From IMG/VR virus record IMGVR_UViG_3300021425_000163, positions 1-26,273 of that record: a stretch of DNA of 26,273 bases. The stretch is one strand, 5' to 3'. The DNA comes from a virus. The notes under the pieces are model-generated. The model saw nothing but the letters and a program-made list of their open reading frames with translations. It was not told the DNA's origin and ran no database searches. Positions 16,174 through 22,354 of this stretch are shown here, piece after piece; within the stretch, counting starts at the first letter, position 1; each line of letters begins with the position of its first letter. Made by a program: the position numbers and the translations under genes.

Positions 16174-17750
16174 ACTTGAGTCTGTCCCTGCATAGGTTGA
16201 CTACTTGCTTCCATCCCTGCTTGCTGTGCTTCTGCGCCTGCTTGGATTATCTGTTGTTTCTCACTGTCAGAACGAACTAGCATAGCAGGTACACCTGCCT
16301 TCTCTGCTACCCACGTTCCAAAGTCTTCCAACTTGAATCCAATCTTCGCTTCGTCTGGACCTGCATTCTGAAGTACAAACTGTACTGCTTGCTGTACATT
16401 CAAGATGTCTTCACTGTCCTGTGACCTAGCCAACGGTGATGTAAACTTAATATCAATGTCTCTACCATCTAACTGTAAAGGCTGTATAAGCCCTCTACGA
16501 GTTAATATAGCAACAACACGCTTAATGATAGGGATTAATACTTCTGTCTGCAAGCGACCAAATGCAGAACCTATGCGTTTTGCTAGTTCTCGTGACTCGA
16601 TAGCTACCTCTGTAGCTGACCTTACTGCACCTGTAGGGTCGCGCAGGTCGTTGAATAGAGCCTTTTTAATGTTCATTTGTAGGTCATTAATTACAAATTG
16701 CGATAATTGTAGGTTAGCACCAGTATCTAAACGCTGAATTGACGGATTTGACGAGTTGTTAGAACCAACTGGAATAACAACCCCTGGGCTTATACTAATA
16801 TTGTAGGGGTTTGTAACGCCATCATCAGTAGCAGTGTACATACCTGCAAGGTCAATAGCCGCCTTTTGTAAGGTAAACTCTTTAGCCTTGTTCAGTGATT
16901 TAACATCAGGCAGTGCTTGTAGTGCAGGACCACGACCACGCACCTCACCTGCTACCTTAGAGTAACGACCAGTCACCCAAGGTGATGATGTGCCAAAGTC
17001 TTGCATCCAACTAACGTGGTTTTCTTTGTTACACCACAGGCAACCATAGTATGTTTTAGCTTTAGGTAGATAAACAACACCTTCACTAACATTAACCATT
17101 TCTTCTGGCTTATTCTTGATTCTACTAGCCATAGAAGGGGAAGGCTTAAATCCTTTCCACTTTCGTTCTAGGTCTTTCGCTTTGACCTTAAACCTACGCC
17201 AATGTGTCTCAACATTTCCATACGGACTTTCCTCAAACGCGATACCTTTTTGTGGTATGGCATGGAACACGATTGGCATATCATCGCTATCATCCTCATC
17301 AATTCTAATTGTGCCTGTACCAATCAAAAGGTCTAGGGCGTGTTCATAGAACTGTGTTGCGAAGTTAGAACGGTTAATAAAGTCAAACACAACCTCTGCT
17401 TGTTCTTCTAGGTTGCGTCTAATGTCTTCTTCAGAAACGTCAAACTGCCCAGTCTCAAGTAACTTAGTTACACGAAGTGATGGCTCAAACGTAGCCCAAC
17501 GCGACCAGATAGGTGCAATGTTTTCCTGTAGCTTACTAGCACCTTGTTGAATAGCCTCAAGCGCAGTAGAGTCAAAGATTCTATCCATCTTCTTCTGACC
17601 AACAGCTTCAGTCTCGAACAAGTTACGGTTAGGCAAGAAGTATTCATAGGCATCTTCTAAGGTGTCATGCCAGTATGTATTATGCTCGAAGGCTTGTTTC
17701 TCGCGTCTTTTAAGGTCTTGAAGCGACCCTAACTCTGGTGGTAGCTTCAT
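16170..17750 (-). CDS. Portal (head-to-tail connector) protein
   Basis: This 526-residue protein is in ATGA overlap on both sides. MKLPPELGSLQDLKRREKQ is followed by a helix, YFLPNRNLF, then MDRIFDSTALEAIQQGASKLQ and NIAPIWSRWATFEP, the characteristic opening of the podovirus head-tail connector family, in which D.T......A...L......P.W F is well kept. WIRFK-like and WKGFKP segments, PWVTGRYSKVAGEVRGRGPA at about 257-276 and a C-terminal helical region with a Gln/Ala-rich tail also fit. Length is typical (about 500-550 residues). Twelve copies would form the ring through which the terminase loads DNA and to which the adaptor attaches. Confidence 0.9.
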   Translation of the reverse strand: MKLPPELGSLQDLKRREKQAFEHNTYWHDTLEDAYEYFLPNRNLFETEAVGQKKMDRIFDSTALEAIQQGASKLQENIAPIWSRWATFEPSLRVTKLLETGQFDVSEEDIRRNLEEQAEVVFDFINRSNFATQFYEHALDLLIGTGTIRIDEDDSDDMPIVFHAIPQKGIAFEESPYGNVETHWRRFKVKAKDLERKWKGFKPSPSMASRIKNKPEEMVNVSEGVVYLPKAKTYYGCLWCNKENHVSWMQDFGTSSPWVTGRYSKVAGEVRGRGPALQALPDVKSLNKAKEFTLQKAAIDLAGMYTATDDGVTNPYNISISPGVVIPVGSNNSSNPSIQRLDTGANLQLSQFVINDLQMNIKKALFNDLRDPTGAVRSATEVAIESRELAKRIGSAFGRLQTEVLIPIIKRVVAILTRRGLIQPLQLDGRDIDIKFTSPLARSQDSEDILNVQQAVQFVLQNAGPDEAKIGFKLEDFGTWVAEKAGVPAMLVRSDSEKQQIIQAGAEAQQAGMEASSQPMQGQTQV

Positions 17751-18031
17751 AGTTTGCCCTGTCTTTGTAGCATACGTTTTTTAAATAAGTGCATACCTGA
17801 TATGTCCCTAGACCTTTTAGCTTCCTTGAGTTCCTGAATAGACTTTACCTTAACTTCTTTCTTTTCTACAGGCATAGCTAATAGAGACTGTGCGCCAAGC
17901 TGTTTCCTAGCCTGTGCCTTCAGTCTTCTCTCAGATAATCCGATTTCTTCATCAAGACGCTTTTCTGTTCTGCGCTCCATCGCCAACTCTTGTGCAGTTG
18001 GTGGTGGTGGTTTAGGTGCTGACCCGCCCAT
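17747..18031 (-). CDS. Small proline-tagged protein before portal, unknown
   Basis: This is a 94-residue protein. GAGGAAGC lies 4 bases before the ATG, supporting the start, and the stop overlaps the portal start by 4 bases. The N-terminus MGGSAPKPPPPTAQELAMERR is a short Pro-rich tag followed by a long basic/acidic helix (about residues 13-48), then KKEVKVKSIQELKEAKRSRD and a basic C-terminus. Genes with this GG.P.PPPP opening between terminase and portal are frequent in podoviruses, but I know of no proven function. No membrane segment or catalytic motif is seen. The first 20 bases overlap the end of the 118-codon gene, indicating tight coupling. Confidence 0.7.
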   Translation of the reverse strand: MGGSAPKPPPPTAQELAMERRTEKRLDEEIGLSERRLKAQARKQLGAQSLLAMPVEKKEVKVKSIQELKEAKRSRDISGMHLFKKRMLQRQGKL

Positions 18032-18368
18032 TTTGCTTCCTCATGTATTTATACAGTTGATATGGTGTCCAGATAAAAGGTTTGTTGATACCTAGTATCT
18101 GCTTTGTATGCCCTACACAAGTATTAAGCATGAACAAAAAGCGTTTACACTGTTTGGGCTTATAACGTAATAGAATAAAATTTTCGTCAATTATACCATT
18201 TTTTGCGTCAATCGTGAATAAATCATAACTTTTTGTTGACTTACCGCAAATAATTAGCCGATTTTGCGATGGTTTAGCGATATAACAGTGTCTTATCCCT
18301 TTTTTTAGGAATAGACTCCACCAGTTAGATGAGTCATTTTTGAACACTACATACACATCAGAAGACAC
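18012..18368 (-). CDS. Conserved protein with H...NxC pattern, possible permuted papain-like fold
   Basis: This is a 118-residue protein starting at a GTG at 18368 that overlaps the large terminase stop by 11 bases; AAAGG lies 8-9 bases upstream. An alternative GTG at 18437 would add 23 residues inside terminase and seems less likely. DVYVVFK (4-10) is followed by GIRHCYIAKP (24-33), FTIDAK, then a Cys-rich FMLNTCVGHTKQILGI (79-94) and a closing FIWTPYQLYKYM (98-109). The Cys-Val...K..LGI...TPYQLYKY ending is one I recall from small genes next to terminase in podoviruses. His before Cys, with Asn two residues before the Cys, resembles circularly permuted NlpC/P60 and LRAT-type proteins; this is inference. 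The gene is visibly AT-richer than terminase. Confidence 0.7.
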   Translation of the reverse strand: MSSDVYVVFKNDSSNWWSLFLKKGIRHCYIAKPSQNRLIICGKSTKSYDLFTIDAKNGIIDENFILLRYKPKQCKRFLFMLNTCVGHTKQILGINKPFIWTPYQLYKYMRKQNGRVST

Positions 18369-19818
18369 TAAAGTTGACCTTTGCTGTTGTAGGTTTAGTA
18401 AACTTGCCTGTACCTCGTAATGCTGAACGACCTTCACCTTCTCCTTGTAGTGCGTACTCTAAGGCTTCCACAGGGTGAGAGTATTCGTTCTTATCAGGTT
18501 CATCAGTGTAGTGTTCCCCTGACTTCTGTACTCTTCTATAACAGAACCCACCTTGTAGACCTTTACGAATCATAGAGGCTTTTGGCAGTACCATAAATCG
18601 AGGCTTACCATCCATGCACATCTCTTTCATAGGCACTTCTAGTGCGGCTCTACGTTTTAATGGGTCATTTGTGGGAGTAGGTTGACAGGGAATGCCTGCG
18701 GCTCGCATTATCTGGAATGGCGTGTCACTGTTTGATTGGTTTTTATTGTTCCCTGAAGGGTCACCCCAACCTTTGAACTTGAAGTCTGGGTAATGTTCTT
18801 CAATGTAGCGTTTAAGGGTTGGTGCAAAATCAATAGCACCACTGTCGGTAAGAACCATCTCATCAAAGCATACCCATCTGCCTATGGCAGTTCGTTGTAG
18901 AAACGCACACGCAGGTGTACGACCAAAGTCAAAGCCAAGTATTATAGGGCTATCTTGGTCTGGCTGAAAGTCTAAATGTTGACAGTGTACAGAGTCAGTG
19001 TACATAGGGTGGACAGGCTTACCGTTAGACACGAATCCGTATTCGTTAGCTAGGTTCACCTTTATCCAGTCATTAGTCTTACCATTAAGACCACGCTTAT
19101 AGTAACCATCGGGTAGGTTCTTCAAGTTCTCAGCGTTAGGGTTTATCTTCCAATCTTCCCCATCTTTGAATACACCACCTGCCTGCCTAAAAAATGACCA
19201 ATCTTCAGGTCGTTCAATCTCAGCTAGTTTAAAATACCAGTGGTCTTCATCAGGGGCGTTAGAGTCACCTAACATCCCATGATGTGTTGGCTTGATGCCT
19301 TCTTTAGGAGAGGGGTAACGACCATGACGTAGGTCTAACATATCTAAAACGGCTTTAGAATGCTCTTTCGTCTCGTTTAGCCACACCCAAGTACATTGGA
19401 TACCCCTTGCCTTTTTAACGTGTTCAGGGCGGTCAAAGGCGATAAATACGACATCACACTCAACCTCTGTACCATCTTCTAGGTTGAATCTCATGAAGTG
19501 TGTAGGGGGTTCTTTGTTACCTTGTTTGAAGTCACCTAGCTCACCATGTATCTCTAGCCAGTCTTTAATTGTGGTAGAGAACAGTTCAGAGTAAGTGTTA
19601 CGAGCCGCAATAACTCGTGATAGACGTTTATTGTAGTTTTTGTGTTCAGGGTCAGAGACAGGCTCTTGTTCACAGATAAGGTCTAACAGTTTAAGAATAC
19701 ATTGTACTGTTTTACCAGAACCTAAAGGTCCCATGATGAAGGAGTTTCGTGCGCGACAATCAGAGAAGTCTTGGAGAACTTGTCCCTGTGGGCATAGGTC
19801 GTATTGTATTTGGCTCAT
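18358..19818 (-). CDS. terL: Terminase large subunit
   Basis: This is a 486-residue packaging motor. The Walker A motif GPLGSGKT is at 30-37 and the Walker B-like VWLNE with catalytic Glu at 145-149. The C-terminal nuclease shows GFDFG (Asp297), GDPSG (Asp353) and HPVEALEYAL (448-457), where the third acidic ligand would be Glu451 or a neighbour. Length is near the usual 450-600. The ATG overlaps the stop of the 50-residue gene by 4 bases. The protein would dock on the portal, pump DNA with ATP and cut concatemers. It belongs to the podovirus-type group whose members pair with the connector-family portal. The N-terminus begins only about 30 residues before Walker A, so the adenine-binding lead is short. 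Confidence 0.93.
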   Translation of the reverse strand: MSQIQYDLCPQGQVLQDFSDCRARNSFIMGPLGSGKTVQCILKLLDLICEQEPVSDPEHKNYNKRLSRVIAARNTYSELFSTTIKDWLEIHGELGDFKQGNKEPPTHFMRFNLEDGTEVECDVVFIAFDRPEHVKKARGIQCTWVWLNETKEHSKAVLDMLDLRHGRYPSPKEGIKPTHHGMLGDSNAPDEDHWYFKLAEIERPEDWSFFRQAGGVFKDGEDWKINPNAENLKNLPDGYYKRGLNGKTNDWIKVNLANEYGFVSNGKPVHPMYTDSVHCQHLDFQPDQDSPIILGFDFGRTPACAFLQRTAIGRWVCFDEMVLTDSGAIDFAPTLKRYIEEHYPDFKFKGWGDPSGNNKNQSNSDTPFQIMRAAGIPCQPTPTNDPLKRRAALEVPMKEMCMDGKPRFMVLPKASMIRKGLQGGFCYRRVQKSGEHYTDEPDKNEYSHPVEALEYALQGEGEGRSALRGTGKFTKPTTAKVNFSVF

Positions 19819-19967
19819 TTTTTCTTACCAAATATCTTGTCCCAGTTATCATGATATTTCTTCCTAGACTCAGCAGTAGAGTTTCTAGGCTTGCTACCCT
19901 TACCACCATTTGATTCAGGGAAATGTCTATCCCTAGTGGCTTTATCTAACTTATGTAAGTGACTCAT
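19815..19967 (-). CDS. Small basic protein before terminase, unknown
   Basis: This is a 50-residue protein. I chose the ATG at 19967 (MSHLHKLD) because GAGGA lies 5 bases upstream, while earlier ATGs in the frame have no site. It is very basic (KATRDRHFPESNGGKGSKP, RKKYHDNWDKIFGKKK) with a Lys-rich tail, so nucleic-acid binding is plausible but unproven. Its stop overlaps the terminase ATG by 4 bases and its start overlaps the preceding tiny gene by 17 bases. No family recognised. Confidence 0.68.
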   Translation of the reverse strand: MSHLHKLDKATRDRHFPESNGGKGSKPRNSTAESRKKYHDNWDKIFGKKK

Positions 19968-20127
19968 AATCTTCCTCATCAACAAAGTCTGTTGCCATCT
20001 TATCATATACAATGTCTAAGATTTCACGCATCAACATCTCATCTTTGTCTATTAAAGCATTAGCGAAGTTATGAATCAACTCTAACACAGTGTCACTAAC
20101 GTACTCATCTGTCTCAATCGTCACCAT
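19951..20127 (-). CDS. Small acidic helical protein, unknown
   Basis: This is a 58-residue protein read from the sequence: it begins MVTIETDEYVSDTV and ends DFVDEEDYESLT. GGAAGG lies 5 bases before the ATG. It overlaps the preceding gene by 14 bases and the following one by 17, so all four genes from 20314 to 18358 are stitched together. The composition is acidic and helical (LELIHNFANALIDKDEMLM). Its partner-like opposite charge to the basic 50-residue neighbour is notable. No family recognised. Confidence 0.65.
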   Translation of the reverse strand: MVTIETDEYVSDTVLELIHNFANALIDKDEMLMREILDIVYDKMATDFVDEEDYESLT

Positions 20128-20314
20128 AAATACCTTCCAATGTATCTCTCATTATAATATGTTTACAAAGGTCAATATAGAATACCGTTTTTTCATCGAT
20201 TAGAGAGCTTGCAACTTCAACTTGACCCTCTGCTATACTAATGACTATTAAATCGCCTGTAAAGTCATCTGTGGGCGTTTTACGCATATTAGGGCGAATA
20301 GGGGTTACTTTCAT
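20114..20314 (-). CDS. Small protein between terminase genes, unknown
   Basis: This is a 66-residue protein from the ATG at 20314 (MKVTPIRPNMRKTPTDDF), with GGAG 5 bases upstream deciding the start. The frame is open further upstream, through an odd GC-rich stretch into the small terminase gene, but no start there has a good site. The second half (IVISIAEGQVEVASSLIDEKTVFYI) is a mixed alpha/beta pattern. No family recognised. It begins the overlapping four-gene chain that leads into the large terminase. Confidence 0.65.
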   Translation of the reverse strand: MKVTPIRPNMRKTPTDDFTGDLIVISIAEGQVEVASSLIDEKTVFYIDLCKHIIMRDTLEGIYGDD

Positions 20315-20384
20315 AAGACTCCAATTTTTTTTTGAGTGGCATATATATACACACAACACGCGCGCCTTCGGGACAGGGGGGGTG
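20315..20384. other. Unusual 70-base intergenic stretch, candidate packaging (cos/pac) site
   Basis: Between the small terminase candidate and the next gene lies a stretch unlike its surroundings: near-perfect purine-pyrimidine alternation from 20339 to 20365 (GCATATATATACACACA, then ACACGCGCGC), a GCGCGC palindrome, CTTCGGGAC, a run of seven G at 20376-20382 and a run of nine T at 20325-20333. Sites recognised by small terminase often lie in or beside its gene. The location fits a packaging site, but no cut site can be shown. Confidence 0.35.
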
Positions 20385-20708
20385 CTACTCCTCACCCTCT
20401 TTATTATCGTTTTGCAAACCATCAAAGCGTTTCCTTTGCAGTGATACAGTAACGCCTGCATCGCCTGACATCTCAACGGCTTTTAATGTTGGTTGGATAT
20501 ACTTGCTCACTCTATCGAATGCATCAACGCTTGCTTTGTAGTCGGCAATGTCTCCGGTTGATTCTGCTATCTCTTGTATCTTTAACGCTGATTCTATTGC
20601 ATTGATTACCGGGTTGAACTCGCCTTTATATTTGCGCTGTAAGTATTCATCGAGTACGCGCCTATATGGTTTATTTGTACTGCCTTTTGGTCTACCTGCT
20701 TTCGCCAT
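20385..20708 (-). CDS. terS: Putative terminase small subunit
   Basis: This 107-residue protein is the first gene of the packaging operon. It begins MAKAGRPKGSTNKPYRRVLD, a basic GRPKGSTNK head common in phage small-terminase-like DNA-binding proteins. Helices follow (EYLQRKYKGEFNPVINAIESAL), then VDAFDRVSKYIQPTLKAVEMSG at about 65-86, a helix plus Y..P.LKA.E.SG segment I associate with podovirus small terminases. The tail is acidic (NDNKEGEE). Length is within the usual 100-200. It would recognise the packaging site and hand DNA to the large subunit. Three tiny genes separate it from the large subunit, which is unusual. Assignment is by motif and place. Confidence 0.6.
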   Translation of the reverse strand: MAKAGRPKGSTNKPYRRVLDEYLQRKYKGEFNPVINAIESALKIQEIAESTGDIADYKASVDAFDRVSKYIQPTLKAVEMSGDAGVTVSLQRKRFDGLQNDNKEGEE

Positions 20709-20765
20709 AATTAATCTTTTAACCTCTTGATATGTTTAATGTAAATATTGTTCATATTTTAACCA

Positions 20766-20813
20766 ATTATATCACATATACCCCTCTTATCGTATTTATA
20801 TCCCCTCTTATCG
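20766..20813. promoter_or_regulatory. Divergent promoter region with two identical 12-base repeats
   Basis: The 149-base gap between the leftward packaging operon and the first rightward reading frame (20858) contains a perfect minus-strand TATAAT at 20766-20771 but no recognisable -35. Upstream of it sit two identical repeats CCCCTCTTATCG (20781-20792 and 20802-20813), 21 bases apart, thus on one face of the helix. They fall near -27 and -48 of the leftward promoter, as expected for an activator, and the second sits at the -35 place of a weak rightward TATGCT (20827-20832). The rest of the gap is AT-rich. Confidence 0.45.
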
Positions 20814-20857
20814 CAAATAGACGTTTTATGCTTGATTTACACATGCAAAGGATTAAT

Positions 20858-20896
20858 ATGGGAACCACATTCACTTATAAAGGTAATACATTATGA
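20858..20896 (+). CDS. Possible 12-residue leader peptide
   Basis: An AAAGGATTAAT leader precedes an ATG, and the 12-codon frame (MGTTFTYKGNTL) ends in TGA that overlaps the next gene's ATG as ATGA. The next gene has no obvious ribosome site of its own except AAAGG within this frame, so translation may be passed on by coupling. Coding is inferred only from the site and overlap. Confidence 0.35.
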   Translation: MGTTFTYKGNTL

Positions 20897-21153
20897 ATAC
20901 ATTAACTAATAACCAAATTAAAGCTACTGAATTATTAAATGCTCAAATAGTAGAGGGCTCCGATTTTGATGATGGCGGTTATGCTTTTATGGATGAGATG
21001 CTTGATTGTTTAGTAGACAATGGATGGACTAGAAAAGAGGCAGAAGGAACAATCGGGAGCTTGCTAGATAATGATGATTCAAAAATCCAATATTGGGATG
21101 ATGTTGAAGGTTACAATGGCAAGGAAGAAAAACTTTATTGGATGCATGCATAA
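20893..21153 (+). CDS. Small acidic protein, unknown
   Basis: This 86-residue protein is the first full gene of the rightward island. It is strongly acidic (19 Asp/Glu against 6 Lys/Arg). Residues 9-20 (IKATELLNAQIV) and 45-58 (WTRKEAEGTIGSLLD) resemble the two helices of a small winged-helix protein in which T.kEa.g.i.sL forms the recognition region; DSKIQYWDD could be the wing. This is a weak, pattern-only suggestion. High acidity would also suit a DNA mimic that blocks a host protein. The gene is followed by its own terminator. No family recognised with certainty. Confidence 0.7.
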   Translation: MNTLTNNQIKATELLNAQIVEGSDFDDGGYAFMDEMLDCLVDNGWTRKEAEGTIGSLLDNDDSKIQYWDDVEGYNGKEEKLYWMHA

Positions 21154-21165
21154 GTAATTATATCG

Positions 21166-21190
21166 AGCCACTTCAATGAGGTGGCTTTAT
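21166..21190 (+). terminator. Rho-independent terminator in the rightward island
   Basis: AGCCACTTC pairs with GAGGTGGCT (one G:U pair) around a 3-base loop and is followed by TTATTATAA. It lies 12 bases after the stop of the 86-residue gene, and would lower expression of the next genes relative to it. Confidence 0.7.
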
Positions 21191-21222
21191 TATAATTATT
21201 TAACTTAACTAGGAGTAACAGC

Positions 21223-21414
21223 ATGAAAGATTTAAGAGCATGGTCAGACAATGAATTAGCCCTAATGGCTTTAAACGATGAATATTTCTACAGTGAAATA
21301 AATCACGAAGATTACTTTTTTGCGCTGATAGCTGAAGAGTTCATTTATACAGGCGAGCAATTAGACGCGCTAAAAGATGCAAGAAACTTACTACTAAAAG
21401 ATGGAGTCGCGTAA
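21223..21414 (+). CDS. Small protein, unknown
   Basis: This 63-residue protein begins MKDLRAWSDNELALMALND. AGGAG lies 7 bases before the ATG. It is acidic and helical with an aromatic patch (EYFYSEINHEDYFFALIAEEF). The stop codon overlaps the next ATG by one base (TAATG), so it is coupled to the following gene. No family recognised; the neighbours are equally small early-type genes. Confidence 0.68.
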   Translation: MKDLRAWSDNELALMALNDEYFYSEINHEDYFFALIAEEFIYTGEQLDALKDARNLLLKDGVA

Positions 21415-21590
21415 TGATTTGGAAAATTAACGAAAAAGGTCAGGCGTTAGCCACTGTGGAACAATTCCTAAAAGTTCACCCTGACTTTAGAGGCGAAACC
21501 GATGGCGTTAGCTATGTAGTTAACTACGATGAAACCAGTCAGGCTACAGTTAGATACCCAGTAAAATTTATTAAACTAGAGGATAAATAA
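21414..21590 (+). CDS. Small protein, unknown
   Basis: This is a 58-residue protein (MIWKINEKGQALATVEQFLK start, VRYPVKFIKLEDK end). GGAG lies 7 bases upstream within the end of the preceding gene. The sequence alternates short strands (YVVNYDE, ATVRYPVKFIKL) after one helix. No family recognised. Confidence 0.62.
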   Translation: MIWKINEKGQALATVEQFLKVHPDFRGETDGVSYVVNYDETSQATVRYPVKFIKLEDK

Positions 21591-21591
21591 A

Positions 21592-21762
21592 ATGAATAAA
21601 CATACTTACTACATAGTAGACGCTGACGGCTATATTTTGCTTACAGTTGAATCTCAAAACACTACGCGCGATTTTGATACAGAGGCTAAAATTTCAATTA
21701 GCCCATTGCTACCAGTAATCGCTAATCAATACGGCTTAGACGCTGTTTATTACACTAAATAG
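21592..21762 (+). CDS. Small protein, unknown
   Basis: This 56-residue protein begins MNKHTYYIVDADGYILLTVE and ends QYGLDAVYYTK. It starts one base after the preceding stop, with AGAGGATAAA as ribosome site. It opens with two likely strands and is rich in tyrosine. No family recognised. Confidence 0.6.
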   Translation: MNKHTYYIVDADGYILLTVESQNTTRDFDTEAKISISPLLPVIANQYGLDAVYYTK

Positions 21763-21772
21763 AGGAAATAAA

Positions 21773-21934
21773 ATGAGTATATACGATAGAAAATGTAACG
21801 CGACCCGATACCTAGCACTCAAACAATGGGAGCGCAAACAATCGAGAAAATCCATCAGGGCGCATCTATGGCTAGTGACTGGACTTGGCTTGTATATATG
21901 CCTAGCAATTCAAATTGTGAGGGTAGTGCTATGA
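21773..21934 (+). CDS. 53-residue membrane microprotein, unknown
   Basis: A GAGGAAAT ribosome site lies 4 bases before the ATG. The first 30 residues are basic (MSIYDRKCNATRYLALKQWE, then RKQSRKSIRA), and residues 31-53 form one hydrophobic segment (HLWLVTGLGLYICLAIQIV) that ends at the stop. By the positive-inside rule the N-terminus would stay in the cytoplasm. The stop overlaps the next ATG (ATGA). Inner-membrane insertion is inferred. It could act on the host membrane, or in lysis or exclusion, but nothing proves this. Confidence 0.55.
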   Translation: MSIYDRKCNATRYLALKQWERKQSRKSIRAHLWLVTGLGLYICLAIQIVRVVL

Positions 21935-22083
21935 AATATGTAGTAGTTTGGTTTACTGATGCGGGGCAACATGCGCTCCGCTTTCCAACCCTTGAACAGG
22001 CAAACAAGTTTAAGGATATTCTAATAGCTGATGAACATGATGAAATCTATATAGCTGAGATAGTAGAGGAGATTAAAAAATGA
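21931..22083 (+). CDS. Small protein, unknown
   Basis: This 50-residue protein starts at the ATG at 21931 (MKYVVVWFTDAGQHALRF), with GAGGG upstream and an ATGA overlap with the membrane microprotein. Longer versions of this frame lack a ribosome site and would overlap that gene out of frame. A strand-helix-strand pattern (VVVWF, LEQANKFKDIL, IYIAEIVEEI) suggests a small alpha/beta fold. No family recognised. Confidence 0.6.
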   Translation: MKYVVVWFTDAGQHALRFPTLEQANKFKDILIADEHDEIYIAEIVEEIKK

Positions 22084-22268
22084 TAGCGCATAAATTAAAT
22101 GATGATGGGAGCTTATCCCATAAAGCAGTATTGAATGACATACATGAGTTAAATACTTGGACTTGGAAAAATGATTTTAATTTAATCCAAATTGAAAGTG
22201 AATCGACTGGGGTTATTCGAGTATTTAAAAAGAATCGTACAGGCGCTTATATCGAGATTGAGGATTAG
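22080..22268 (+). CDS. Small protein, last gene of the rightward island
   Basis: This 62-residue protein starts in ATGA overlap with the preceding stop. It begins MIAHKLNDDGSLSHKAVLND and contains ELNTWTWKNDFNLIQIES, then RVFKKNRTGAYIEIED. It looks like a small beta-rich protein. No family recognised. A strong terminator follows 30 bases downstream. Confidence 0.62.
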   Translation: MIAHKLNDDGSLSHKAVLNDIHELNTWTWKNDFNLIQIESESTGVIRVFKKNRTGAYIEIED

Positions 22269-22298
22269 CCCTGTAGGTTGGTATACCCTTACCCATTA

Positions 22299-22332
22299 AA
22301 CGCGCTTAGAAATCCCTCTAGGCGCGTTTTTT
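22299..22332 (+). terminator. Strong rho-independent terminator between convergent genes
   Basis: ACGCGCTTAGA pairs with TCTAGGCGCGT (one G:U pair) around AATCCC and runs into six T. It ends the rightward island. The opposite strand has the same stem but only TTTA after it, so it may also stop transcription of the convergent phosphoesterase gene less efficiently. Confidence 0.88.
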
Positions 22333-22354
22333 GCGCTTCCAAGTATAGACTTGC

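Noticed and set aside
20315-20476. Extension of the 66-residue gene upstream into the small terminase gene, possibly by frameshift
   Set aside because: The small terminase stops before the C-run and no start in the extension has a ribosome site; the ATG at 20314 has a clear one.
21826-21930. Upstream extension of the 50-residue gene to an ATG at 21826
   Set aside because: No ribosome site, and it would overlap the membrane microprotein out of frame; the ATG at 21931 has GAGGG and an ATGA overlap.
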